From positions 1 through 40,290 of the forward strand of contig JAFZOC010000142.1 of NCBI GenBank assembly GCA_017550765.1: DNA of 40,290 nt, written 5' to 3'. Positions within the stretch are counted from its first letter, which is position 1, and each line of letters starts with the position of its first letter. Made by a program: the position numbers and the translations under genes. Positions 6,535 through 14,693 of this stretch are shown piece by piece. The notes under the pieces are model-generated. The model made no database searches, was not told the origin of the DNA, and saw only the letters and a program-made list of their open reading frames with translations. The DNA comes from Oscillospiraceae bacterium. GTDB lineage: Bacteria; Bacillota_A; Clostridia; Oscillospirales; Oscillospiraceae.

Positions 6535-8787
6535 TCAGCGCAGACCATAGAGGAAACGGTAACGCAGCTTCTGAGCTGTGCTCAGCTGCCCATATCGCGC
6601 TTCGATCGCAGGCAGGAGAGCGCCTCGGCACTCTGCCGCCTCGCTCTGAAGGATCAGATGCGAGCTGAACGCGGCCTTCTCTGCGATGCGGATCACAGGC
6701 TCCGGCATCTCCGCGCCAAACCGCTCTGCGAGCTTGGCATAGCGCCAGCATGCGATAGCAGCTCTGCGCCCGTCCCTGTCGTTGATCTGAGACAGAAAAC
6801 GCAGACGTGCGAAGCCGTACCATGCGGGCAGCAGAAGGATGATCGCGAAGACCGTCAGGATGACGCGCCAGGGAAAAGAGCGGTGCGCCACCGGCTCAGA
6901 TCCCTGGGAAAGGCCAGGGACATCCGGTGCTGCGCTCGGCGTCTGGCTCTCATCCGCTCCGCCTGTACCTGTCGTCCCATCCGGTCCATCCGTGCCTTCC
7001 TGCGAGATCGTCGGCTGTGAAGTCGGCACAGCGCTGGGCTCCGGTGCATCTGTCACGGGATCCATCGTGGCGGCAGGGCTCGGAGGCGGCGTAGGGGTAG
7101 GAGACGAAGTCGGCGTGGCAACAGGATCCTGGGTCGCGATGCCCGCTGAGGCGGTGACCTCCACCGGGATCCAGCCCAGGCCGTCCTGATAGATCTCGAC
7201 CCAAGAATGGGCGGAACCTGCCTTGATATCAGTGGATCGTCCCGCCTGGACATCCGCAAAGAAGCCCTCCGTGACCCTGGCGGGGATGCCGAGCGCGCGG
7301 TAGAGCACCGTGGCGGCTGTTGCGAAGTGGATGCAGTAGCCATGCTGCGACTCTGTCAGGAAAGTCAGGGCATAGTCGTCGGTCTTGTAGGGGGCCGTCG
7401 TCAAGTCATAGACGCCATGGCTGCGGACATGGGCAGCGACATGCAGCACGATGTCATCCTGATCTGCGGACAGGCCGGCCACTTCGCAATAACGTTTTGC
7501 CCAGGCCAGGGTCTTCTCGGGCAGCGCCGTGTAGACCTTGTAGGCATGGCTGCGATAGGTGCGCTCTGCAGCTTCCGCGCCCGGAGGCACGCGGAGCTGG
7601 GACAGGTCCCCGCGGTATTCTGCGTACGAGACGCGATAGTTCGCCTGTTCCACGTCGGCAACATACGGATCCTGTCCGGAGGAGACTGCGGAATAATAGG
7701 GGAGGCAGAGGGCTCCCATGTCTGCGTAGGTCCGGATCTCCACCTCACGGATCGTAGTATCCGGCAGGCCCTCGACCGCAAAAGCAACGAACGGCAGCGA
7801 GGAGCCGGCGTCGAGTTCTTCCGCCGGGCGCCAACCAGTGCCGGTGTAGTCTCCGAAGGAGCGGATGCGAAGATAGAAAGCCCCGCTCGTCTCTGCCTTG
7901 ACCTGCATGACGGTAAGTTCCGCGTTCACCTGGTCATAGGCCTGGCTGAGAGCCATGCTGTCGTCGTCCTGGTCCCAGGAGCTGCGGAAGCTGGAACGGG
8001 GCGCCTGCGCCTCATCCGAGCCGTCAGGAGAGGCGAGAGACGCATGTTCACCGCTGCGGCCGCCCGTGAAAAATTCCAGGACATGGCCCGTCCTATCGAA
8101 GAACTCGCTCAAAGCGACATCGCGCTCCGTGTATTCGTAGGTGGACGGCGGAAAGATCAGGAGCAGAATGCCGAGGACCAGGCAGATCGGTCCGATGCAG
8201 ACGAGCATCGTGCGGCCGATCGCACCGTCTTCTTGAGCGCCGCTGTCTTTGATCGCGACGAGCGCCCAGAAAAGCAGATGCCCGGCGCAGGCGAGCGCAG
8301 GCGGATCTCCGTTGACGATGATGCATACGGCGAACAGAGGCAGGGTCGCCATGATGGAAAAGAGCGACCAGTTCGTTTTCCCGTGGACCGACACGACCAG
8401 AAAGGCCGCCAGAATGGTCCCGATGAACAGCAGGACCAGCGCGTGGGACGGTACCGCGTTCTCGTACTGATAGCTCGCTCCGGCGTGAGAGACGTGTTCG
8501 TAGAACGCTCCACAGACCTTGTCGATCAGATCGTACAGTTCTGCGATAGGGTCGCTGCGGTAATGCCGGAAGGCAGCGTATAGCGTGATCCCCAGCAGGG
8601 ACATGCTCACGAAAAGGCCTTTACGAAAAGCCGCTGCGACCCAGAAAAGGATGCAGACTACAAGGAGCCACAGGTACAGGGAAGGGGACGTAGCGCAGGA
8701 GAAGCTGTCCGCGATAATCGCGACTTGTGAGAGCGTCGCGACCATCAGCAAGAACAACTCGAAAGCCCGATCGAGCCAGGATCTCAT
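6535..8787 (-). CDS. Membrane-anchored transglutaminase-like protein (TgpA type)
   Basis: 750 residues. About seven hydrophobic segments fill the first 220 residues. They are followed by an extracytoplasmic transglutaminase-like domain. The catalytic Cys485 is in HGYCIHFATAATVLYRALGI and His527 in AHSWVEIY. The third triad position falls in GLGWIPVEVT, where Glu replaces the more usual Asp. A Pro/Thr/Ser-rich linker (about 545-625) leads to a further membrane segment (about 638-658) and a cytoplasmic tail. The start overlaps the DUF58 stop by four bases. With MoxR and DUF58 it forms the widespread MoxR-DUF58-transglutaminase set, whose physiological role is poorly known and probably concerns cell-envelope proteins. 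Confidence 0.92.
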   Translation of the reverse strand: MRSWLDRAFELFLLMVATLSQVAIIADSFSCATSPSLYLWLLVVCILFWVAAAFRKGLFVSMSLLGITLYAAFRHYRSDPIAELYDLIDKVCGAFYEHVSHAGASYQYENAVPSHALVLLFIGTILAAFLVVSVHGKTNWSLFSIMATLPLFAVCIIVNGDPPALACAGHLLFWALVAIKDSGAQEDGAIGRTMLVCIGPICLVLGILLLIFPPSTYEYTERDVALSEFFDRTGHVLEFFTGGRSGEHASLASPDGSDEAQAPRSSFRSSWDQDDDSMALSQAYDQVNAELTVMQVKAETSGAFYLRIRSFGDYTGTGWRPAEELDAGSSLPFVAFAVEGLPDTTIREVEIRTYADMGALCLPYYSAVSSGQDPYVADVEQANYRVSYAEYRGDLSQLRVPPGAEAAERTYRSHAYKVYTALPEKTLAWAKRYCEVAGLSADQDDIVLHVAAHVRSHGVYDLTTAPYKTDDYALTFLTESQHGYCIHFATAATVLYRALGIPARVTEGFFADVQAGRSTDIKAGSAHSWVEIYQDGLGWIPVEVTASAGIATQDPVATPTSSPTPTPPPSPAATMDPVTDAPEPSAVPTSQPTISQEGTDGPDGTTGTGGADESQTPSAAPDVPGLSQGSEPVAHRSFPWRVILTVFAIILLLPAWYGFARLRFLSQINDRDGRRAAIACWRYAKLAERFGAEMPEPVIRIAEKAAFSSHLILQSEAAECRGALLPAIEARYGQLSTAQKLRYRFLYGLR

Positions 8788-9728
8788 TTCAGCTGCACCT
8801 CCCCCTCATGGATCAGGAAGATGCATTTCGCCGTAGACGGATCGAAGGACTTCGGGCCAGTCGCCGGCCTCGCCAGGATCGTCTCCAGCGCGTCCACGGT
8901 GTCCGCGCTCTCCACGACGTCGTGGATGGTATCGCTGACAAGCGCGTGGGGGATCTCCCGCTCGCAGAGCTGCAGTGACAGCCAGTACAGGAGCTCCAGG
9001 CCACGGTCGTCTTTTCCGGCATGGCTCAGGACCAGGAAAACGTCTTTGTCCCGGGGGACCATCGGCTCGCGGACGATGACCTCGTCCGTCTTGGAACTGA
9101 GTTTCCAATGGATGCTGTTGATGGTGTCGCCCGGCTGGTACTCTCTGAGCTCGTGTTCTTCCGAAAAGCCTCCGCCATATTTGGGGATCAGATGCTGCGC
9201 TGTATCCAGCGCGGCGTCAAGGTCTATGGGGACCTCCGGCCCGATCGGCTCTGGCAGGACCGTACAGACCAGAGGCTCCGGGCACTTGCGCCGGATCGAG
9301 ATGAGGCCAAGTACGTCCCGGCATTCCAGGCGCAGCACTTTGCAAACGAGCTGACCGCAGCTGTCCGTGGGGAGCTCGATCGCTCTGCTGCCGTTCATCA
9401 CCATGGGATAGCGGACTTTGTCCTGCATCCTTCCTCCGGTATATCGATTCTCGATCTCGATGGTCACGGTCAAATAGCGGACCGGAAGTAAGGTCGGCAC
9501 ATGAAGATCGAGGAGCAGTTCAGCCTTCGCGCCTTTCGTGAGCTTGCCCGCAGTCGTCAGCGAAACGCTCGAGCGCAGCATGGAGGGCAGCGAGAGAAGC
9601 GTGAGCAGGAGCGGGATCAGCGCGAAGCTCAGGAGGACATACTGACCGAACCAGCCGATATACGCCGCGCGAAAGTAGAAGACCAGCGCAAGGTAGAGCA
9701 GATAAAGGAAAAAGTTGACGGTAGGCAT
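8784..9728 (-). CDS. DUF58 domain membrane protein
   Basis: 314 residues. Two N-terminal membrane segments (about 4-20 and 27-50) precede a beta-rich region and the DUF58 domain. Its signature is read as EEHELREYQPGDTINSIHWK followed by REPMVPRDKDVFLVLSH, a vWA-like MIDAS-type fold in this family. The gene begins three bases after the moxR stop without a clear SD, so translation is probably coupled. DUF58 proteins are the standard partner of MoxR ATPases, which are thought to help assemble or activate vWA-containing complexes. The specific target is unknown. Confidence 0.92.
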   Translation of the reverse strand: MPTVNFFLYLLYLALVFYFRAAYIGWFGQYVLLSFALIPLLLTLLSLPSMLRSSVSLTTAGKLTKGAKAELLLDLHVPTLLPVRYLTVTIEIENRYTGGRMQDKVRYPMVMNGSRAIELPTDSCGQLVCKVLRLECRDVLGLISIRRKCPEPLVCTVLPEPIGPEVPIDLDAALDTAQHLIPKYGGGFSEEHELREYQPGDTINSIHWKLSSKTDEVIVREPMVPRDKDVFLVLSHAGKDDRGLELLYWLSLQLCEREIPHALVSDTIHDVVESADTVDALETILARPATGPKSFDPSTAKCIFLIHEGEVQLK

Positions 9729-9731
9729 AGA

Positions 9732-10676
9732 TCAACGGATGGACGGAGCTGGGACGGACGTGAAGATCTCATCCAGAACGGCGAAGCGGGCAGGGGAACG
9801 GATCAGATCTGGCGTCCAGATGAGACGGTGTTCGATGCAGTCGCGGAAGACGAACTGCACATCCCGGGGAAGGACATAGTCGCGCCCCTGGATCCAGGCA
9901 GTGGCCTTGGAGAGGGAAGTGAGCGCAAGGGAGGCTCTGGGGCTCGCGCCCTGGAGGATGCGCGCATCCTTCCGGGTCTGCCCACAGAGCGAGACGATGT
10001 AGTCGATCATCGTGTCTTTGATGTATACCGCCGCGGCTTCCTTGCGGATCTGCATCAGCTCGTCACGGCTGACGACCTGGCCCACGTCCTCCGGGCTCAT
10101 ACCGCTCTGCTTGCGGCGGATCATCTCGATCTCGTCCCGGTGCTCGGGGTAGCCGATCGTCAGACGGAGCATGAAGCGGTCCATCTGGGAATCCGGCAGC
10201 ATCTGCGTGCCCTTGGCGCCGGTGGGGTTCTGGGTCGCGATGACGATGAACGGCTGCGGGACCGGATAGGTCTTGTTGTCCACGGTGACCTCGCCTTCCT
10301 CCATCGCCTGCAGGAGCGCAGACTGGGTCCGGCTGGTGGCACGGTTGAGCTCATCCGCAAGGAAGAGGTTACAGAGCACCGCGCCGGGTTGATAACGCAT
10401 CTGGCCGCTGTTCTTATCGAAGATCGAGTAGCCGGTGATATCAGACGGGAGCACATCCGGCGTGAACTGCACACGGTTATAATCCAACCCCAGTGCCTTG
10501 GAGAGAGAGACCGCCATGGTCGTCTTCCCGACGCCGGGGATATCCTCCATCAGGATGTGTCCGCCGGCGAGCACAGCCAGCAGCACCTTGACGAGGACCT
10601 CATCCTTCCCGACGATCGCCTTTGCGATCTCATGCACGATCAGTTTTGCTTTACCGACAGAATCGATGCTGTTCAT
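9732..10676 (-). CDS. MoxR-family AAA+ ATPase
   Basis: 314 residues. Walker A is GVGKTTMA (about 48-55), Walker B is NLFLADELNRA, sensor 1 is in FIVIATQNPTG, and DRFMLRLTIGYP follows. Together these are typical of MoxR/RavA ATPases that act as chaperones for vWA-domain partners. I place the start at ATG 10674-10676, five bases after GGAGG (10682-10686 on this strand). An upstream ATG at 10698-10700 would fall at the predicted transcription start and has no SD. First gene of the three-gene operon. Confidence 0.94.
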   Translation of the reverse strand: MNSIDSVGKAKLIVHEIAKAIVGKDEVLVKVLLAVLAGGHILMEDIPGVGKTTMAVSLSKALGLDYNRVQFTPDVLPSDITGYSIFDKNSGQMRYQPGAVLCNLFLADELNRATSRTQSALLQAMEEGEVTVDNKTYPVPQPFIVIATQNPTGAKGTQMLPDSQMDRFMLRLTIGYPEHRDEIEMIRRKQSGMSPEDVGQVVSRDELMQIRKEAAAVYIKDTMIDYIVSLCGQTRKDARILQGASPRASLALTSLSKATAWIQGRDYVLPRDVQFVFRDCIEHRLIWTPDLIRSPARFAVLDEIFTSVPAPSIR

Positions 10677-10703
10677 GGGCGCCTCCAAATAGGAAATCAT
10701 GTT

Positions 10704-10732
10704 ATTTTAGCACATTGATCGTCGCAAAACAA
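10704..10732 (-). promoter_or_regulatory. Sigma-A promoter for moxR-DUF58-transglutaminase
   Basis: On the minus strand: TTGTTT (10727-10732), a 17-base spacer and TAAAAT (10704-10709). The transcript would start near 10697, which supports the shorter MoxR start. Confidence 0.75.
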
Positions 10733-10782
10733 GACCGGATCCCAGATCCTGGCGTTCTTCTTTTGACTGGAAGAAAAAAAGG

Positions 10783-10811
10783 TTGATTAAATGGCACGAT
10801 CGTAGTAATAT
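10783..10811 (+). promoter_or_regulatory. Sigma-A promoter of the SRP RNA
   Basis: TTGATT (10783-10788), 17 bases and TAATAT (10806-10811). A start seven bases downstream coincides with the 5' edge of the SRP RNA closing stem at 10818. Confidence 0.88.
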
Positions 10812-10817
10812 AGCATC

Positions 10818-11120
10818 GTGGCTTTTGACAAGGCTGCACTAGTCGGGGAGCTAGCGGTGCCCTGTTACCTGCGATCCGCTATAGCAGGGATGAATTCCTG
10901 GCCGAGGGGCTGTTCTGTGTCGACTGACCCCGGTAAGCAGCGTTGACGATCCGGTCTTGCGCAAGGTCGACCCGTGAACCATGTCAGGCGGGGGACCGAG
11001 CAGCATTAAGCGGTGTTCGGCTTGTGCCGCGAGGTCGCCGGATCTGAGCCGGCTGCCGGCGGTAACGGATATAGCGCATGTTTCGGAGCCAGGTGTGCAG
11101 TCTTGTCAAGAGCCACTGCT
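10818..11120 (+). ncRNA. ffs: Signal recognition particle RNA, large bacterial type
   Basis: The RNA scaffolds Ffh for co-translational targeting to the membrane. The 5' end (GTGGCTTTTGACAAGGCTGC) pairs with the 3' end around 11094-11116. The 5' domain carries CTAGTCGGGGAGCTAGCGGTGCCCTGT, split here as the known Alu-type signature CTAGTCGGGGAGCTAGCGG at about 10839. The S domain shows GTGAACCATGTCAGG, then a CGG/CCG stem closed by a GNRA loop GGGA (10992-10995) and GAGCAGCATTAAGC. The length of about 300 fits the Bacillus/Clostridium form. Position directly before dnaX matches the B. subtilis order scr-dnaX. No U-run terminator is visible, so the 3' end is probably made by processing. The exact ends are approximate. 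Confidence 0.93.
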
Positions 11121-11172
11121 ATATCATCGGCCGGCTCAGCTCCGGTCTTCGGACAGGAAGGGAGGGGACAGT

Positions 11173-13161
11173 ATGTATCGCGCTCTCTATCGCAAATGGC
11201 GTCCTCAGACCTTCGGCGAGGTCATCGGTCAGGAGCATATCACGACGACCCTCCGGGAGCAGGTCAAGAACGGCCGTCTGTCCCACGCCTATCTCTTCAT
11301 CGGCACGCGAGGCACCGGAAAGACCACCTGTGCGCGCATCCTCTCTCGCGCCGTCAACTGCGAACATCCCGTCGACGGAGAGCCCTGCGGCACCTGTGCT
11401 GCATGCCGGGGCATCCTGGATGGGAGCGTCGTGGATGTGGTGGAACTGGACGCCGCTTCCAACAACGGCGTGGACAATGTCCGCGCCCTCCGGGAAGAGG
11501 CGACCTTCTCGCCGGCCATGGTCAAAAAGCGTGTGTATATCATCGACGAGGTACACATGCTCTCCATGTCCGCTTTCAACGCTCTTTTGAAGATCCTGGA
11601 AGAGCCGCCAGAGCATTTGATGTTCATCCTTGCCACCACGGAACTGCACAAGGTCCCGGCGACCATCCTGTCCCGCTGTCAGCGGCACAGCTTCCGCCGG
11701 GTCGACGCAGGCAAGATCGCGCGATACCTGCTGCATATCGCAGAACAGGAGCACATCGGCCTCACCGAAGGAGCAGCCGATCTCATCGCGCGTCTGGCGG
11801 ATGGCGGCGTCCGGGATGCCTTGAGCATGTTGGACCAGTGTTCCGGTGAGGACCGTATCGACACCGATAAAGTCCTTTCCGCCATGGGGCTCACCGGGAA
11901 GAGGCGCGTGTCGGAGCTCCTCGACGATATCCTGCGTCACGATGCCGATGCCGCCCTGCATCTTTTCGCAGGGATGTGGATGGACGGGAAAGACCCGGTC
12001 GCTCTGCTGGATGAGCTATCGACCCTCCTGCGGGACATCCTGATGCTGCATGTCTCTCCCAAAGCCGGACGTGAGCTGATCTCCGGCGGCTTTGAGTTGG
12101 GCGTCCTGGCCCCCTTCGCAGAGCGGATGACCACGGAAGAGATCCTGGCAGCCCTGCACACGCTCCAGGATACGCTCGGCACGATGCGCGATGTGAAAAA
12201 GCCCCGGACTGCAGTGGAACTGTGTCTGGTCTCTCTGTGTTCCGATGTTGCAGGCGACAGCATCCCGGACCTGCGTTCCCGTCTCTCCCGCTTGGAAGAG
12301 TTCGTGGAGAAGGGGAACGTACCAGTACGGGCGGTCCAGAACATTGGCTCAGACGCAGCGGCAGCGTTCGGAGGACCCGCGTCCACGCGATCGACGGAGC
12401 CGGAGGCGCCTGTCACCTCTGTCCCTGCCCATCCGAGCACTGTCGCGGCAAACGGGGCTCCTGCAAGGGCTGGACCGTCGCCGACAGGGGAAGCGCCGGC
12501 AGGGTCGACGTCAGCTGTCGGTCGGGGGCCCGAGCCCTCGCCGACCGACGTTCTTGAGACCGCGGAGCCGCTCGCTCCGTCTGCGTCTCCTGACCATGAG
12601 GACCAGGCGATGTCTGAGTTCTATGCCAGCAGGTCCGTCGTGTCCGAGTCCCACGTCAGCGACGAGTATCGTATCGAGGACCACGACGATGAGGAGGAAG
12701 AGGAAGAGCCCTCCAGCCCGGAAGAGGCTCTCCCGTACGACGCTGCTGGAACGTCCGGCCCATTTGCCGCAGAGCCTGCGGATGACACGGTCGGCGCAGA
12801 CGATACAGATCAAGATCCGCGACCCGTTGTCCAGGTCGGCCCTGCTCCCGATCCGGAGCTCTGGGGCAAGATCCTCGCCGCCATGCCCTCGCTGCTGCCG
12901 GTGGATCTCTGCACGAACTTATCCAACGACGCTCTGGTGAACTGCCTGTTCCACGAGGACCAGATGATCTTGACGAGCAGCCGTTTCATGTTAGAGCGGA
13001 TCGAACGCGGCAACTACAAGCAGCGTTTGATGGAGGCGATGGCGAAAGGCGCAGGTCGTCCTCTGCGGCTGATCCTGCGCAACGTCGATGAACAGGCGCA
13101 AGAGCGGCGCGATGTGGACGAACTTCGTCCTTTCAAAGAAGTACACTTTGTCAAAGACTGA
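11173..13161 (+). CDS. dnaX: DNA polymerase III subunit gamma/tau
   Basis: 662 residues. The clamp-loader ATPase opens with MYRALYRKWRPQTFGEVIGQ. It has Walker A GTRGTGKTTCAR, a zinc cluster of Cys residues (CEHP...CGTCAAC), Walker B DEVHMLS, and the SRC motif in LSRCQRHSFRR (arginine finger). Domain III and a long low-complexity linker follow (about 385-560), including an acidic run DDEEEEEE at 505-512, and then a C-terminal tau-like domain. ATG 11173 is preceded by GGAGGGG at 11161-11167. Longer frames would run into the SRP RNA and lack homology. No A-AAA-AAG slippery site was found, so I see no sign of programmed frameshifting to a short gamma form. Confidence 0.97.
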   Translation: MYRALYRKWRPQTFGEVIGQEHITTTLREQVKNGRLSHAYLFIGTRGTGKTTCARILSRAVNCEHPVDGEPCGTCAACRGILDGSVVDVVELDAASNNGVDNVRALREEATFSPAMVKKRVYIIDEVHMLSMSAFNALLKILEEPPEHLMFILATTELHKVPATILSRCQRHSFRRVDAGKIARYLLHIAEQEHIGLTEGAADLIARLADGGVRDALSMLDQCSGEDRIDTDKVLSAMGLTGKRRVSELLDDILRHDADAALHLFAGMWMDGKDPVALLDELSTLLRDILMLHVSPKAGRELISGGFELGVLAPFAERMTTEEILAALHTLQDTLGTMRDVKKPRTAVELCLVSLCSDVAGDSIPDLRSRLSRLEEFVEKGNVPVRAVQNIGSDAAAAFGGPASTRSTEPEAPVTSVPAHPSTVAANGAPARAGPSPTGEAPAGSTSAVGRGPEPSPTDVLETAEPLAPSASPDHEDQAMSEFYASRSVVSESHVSDEYRIEDHDDEEEEEEPSSPEEALPYDAAGTSGPFAAEPADDTVGADDTDQDPRPVVQVGPAPDPELWGKILAAMPSLLPVDLCTNLSNDALVNCLFHEDQMILTSSRFMLERIERGNYKQRLMEAMAKGAGRPLRLILRNVDEQAQERRDVDELRPFKEVHFVKD

Positions 13162-13197
13162 GAATGCAGCCGGATACCGGCAGATCGGAGCAAAAGA

Positions 13198-13542
13198 ATG
13201 GCAAAAGGCGGATTTCGCGGGGGAATGCCCGGCAACCAGGCGAACATGATGAGACAGGCCCAGCGCATGCAGCAGGAGTTCATGAAGATGCAGCAGGAGC
13301 TGGAGTCCACCGAGTTCGAGTTCACCGCAGGCGGCGGCGCCGTCAAGGCCGTCGTCACCGGAACGAGACAGTTCACTTCCATCGAGATCGACCCCGAGGT
13401 CGTCGATCCCGAAGACGTGGAGATGCTGCAGGACCTGATCCTGACGGCGGTCAACGGCGCGCTGAAAAAGGCGGACGACCGGACCGGAGAAGTCATGACC
13501 AAGCTCCAGGGCGGCATGGGCGGCTTGCCCGGTCTCTTCTGA
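13198..13542 (+). CDS. YbaB/EbfC family nucleoid-associated protein
   Basis: 114 residues. It matches the YbaB/EbfC/YaaK family of small dimeric DNA-binding proteins: a Gly/Met-rich N-terminus (GGMPGNQANMMRQAQRMQQE), a helical region (about 15-40), and a beta core with GGGAVKAVVTG and EDVEMLQDLILTAVN. It follows dnaX by 36 bases, as yaaK follows dnaX in B. subtilis. The recR gene that normally comes next is absent, and a strong terminator follows instead. The role is nucleoid binding; a specific regulatory function is not shown. Confidence 0.95.
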   Translation: MAKGGFRGGMPGNQANMMRQAQRMQQEFMKMQQELESTEFEFTAGGGAVKAVVTGTRQFTSIEIDPEVVDPEDVEMLQDLILTAVNGALKKADDRTGEVMTKLQGGMGGLPGLF

Positions 13543-13547
13543 CCCGG

Positions 13548-13591
13548 AACGAGCAGCCGCACCGATGCCGGTGCGGCTGCTCGTTCTTTCG
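13548..13591 (+). terminator. Intrinsic terminator after dnaX-ybaB
   Basis: A perfect 17-bp stem (13548-13564 with 13569-13585), ATGC loop, then TCTTTC. Confidence 0.93.
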
Positions 13592-13683
13592 TGTCCGAAC
13601 ACGGACAGGCTCTACGTCCTCGTGCGACCGTTCCCGTCCGGATCGAACCCTGTTACCTGAACGAAAGTAGGAGATAGCTGGAT

Positions 13684-14517
13684 ATGCTGAAGAAAGTCTA
13701 TCTTGAGATCGGCGATATCTGCGATCTGTCCTGCGCTTTCTGTCCGGGAACGAAGCGTAAAAAGCAGTTCATGAGCGTGGAGTCCTTTCGCGTCCTGGCC
13801 GGGAAGCTCCGCGGATATACGAAGTATCTCTATTTCCATCTGTTGGGGGAGCCTTTGCTCCATCCCCAGCTAGGGGAGCTCCTCGCCATCGCGCAGGAGC
13901 TCGGCTTCCGCGTGATGATCACGACCAACGGGCGGCTCCTCCCGGAGAGAGGGAAGCTCCTTCTTGCATCCCCCGCCGTCCATAAAGTGAACATCTCGCT
14001 CCAGTCCTTCGAGGCCAATGTCGGCGGCGATCTGCCGGGATATCTGGACGGCTGCGCCAGCTTTGCGATCGCCGCCGCGGAAAAGGGGATCCTCTGCGAG
14101 TTGCGGCTCTGGAACGAGGGCGGCCTGGACACCCGCAACCGCGAGATCCTGGAGCTTCTGGAGCGCCGCTTCCCCTTTCCGTGGAGCAAGAGCCGCAATG
14201 GTCAGAAACTGCGGGACCGGGTCTGGCTGGACCCTGGAGAACGCTTCGACTGGCCGGATCTTGAGAGGGATGATCTGGGCGGCGAGGTCTTCTGCTATGG
14301 GCTGAGAGATCAGATCGGCGTTTTGTGCGACGGCACGGTGGTGCCCTGCTGCCTGGATCATGACGGCGATATCCCGCTGGGAGACCTCTTCCGTCAGGAA
14401 CTGGACGAGATCCTGTCCAGCCCCCGCGCCAGAGCCATGTACGAGGGCTTCAGCCAGCGCAGGGCGGTCGAGCCTCTCTGTCGGCGCTGCGGCTATGCGC
14501 GCAGGTTCGACCGCTGA
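13684..14517 (+). CDS. Radical SAM / SPASM-type protein
   Basis: 277 residues. The [4Fe-4S]-SAM motif is CDLSCAFC (Cys13, Cys17, Cys20), followed by the GEP-like LLGEPLLHP and an MITTNGRLL strand. These are standard for radical SAM enzymes. The C-terminal part has further cysteines in FCYGLRDQIGVLCDGTVVPCC and PLCRRCGY, the spacing seen in SPASM domains that bind auxiliary clusters. The reaction and substrate are unknown. No precursor-peptide gene was found next to it, so a RiPP role has no support from context. It lies alone between two terminators, in the place where recR would be expected after ybaB. Confidence 0.9.
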   Translation: MLKKVYLEIGDICDLSCAFCPGTKRKKQFMSVESFRVLAGKLRGYTKYLYFHLLGEPLLHPQLGELLAIAQELGFRVMITTNGRLLPERGKLLLASPAVHKVNISLQSFEANVGGDLPGYLDGCASFAIAAAEKGILCELRLWNEGGLDTRNREILELLERRFPFPWSKSRNGQKLRDRVWLDPGERFDWPDLERDDLGGEVFCYGLRDQIGVLCDGTVVPCCLDHDGDIPLGDLFRQELDEILSSPRARAMYEGFSQRRAVEPLCRRCGYARRFDR

Positions 14518-14642
14518 CGACAGATCGGGCGATAGAGCATCTGGCGCAACAGGTATCCTCCCGCGCTGAGCAGCATAGCTTTTTCGGCAGAACGCCTTGC
14601 GGCGTTCCGCTATCATATGAACATGATAGAGCAGATACGAAA

Positions 14643-14675
14643 AGAGCGGACGGTCATCCCGTCCGCTCTTCTGTT
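14643..14675. terminator. Bidirectional terminator between radical SAM and DUF1002 genes
   Basis: A 12-bp stem (14643-14654 with 14660-14671) with a TCATC loop. TTCTGTTCGTTTT follows on the plus strand, and TTTTCG on the minus strand serves the convergent DUF1002 gene. A second, smaller hairpin (GAACGCC/GGCGTTC) lies near 14590-14607 without a U-run. Confidence 0.85.
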
Positions 14676-14693
14676 CGTTTTGGCCGCATGTTC

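Noticed and set aside
10981..11172. Longer dnaX reading frame starting inside the SRP RNA
   Set aside because: The extra 64 residues are unlike any DnaX, the region is clearly the SRP RNA S domain and 3' stem, and ATG 11173 has a strong SD and the conserved MYRALYRKWRP opening.
12190..12210. Possible dnaX frameshift site (GTGAAAAAGCCC)
   Set aside because: It has only five A residues and lacks the A-AAA-AAG slippery heptamer with a following strong hairpin, so gamma production by frameshifting has no support here.
13684..14517. Radical SAM gene as part of a RiPP cluster
   Set aside because: No small precursor ORF, transporter or leader-binding domain was found nearby, and terminators isolate the gene on both sides.
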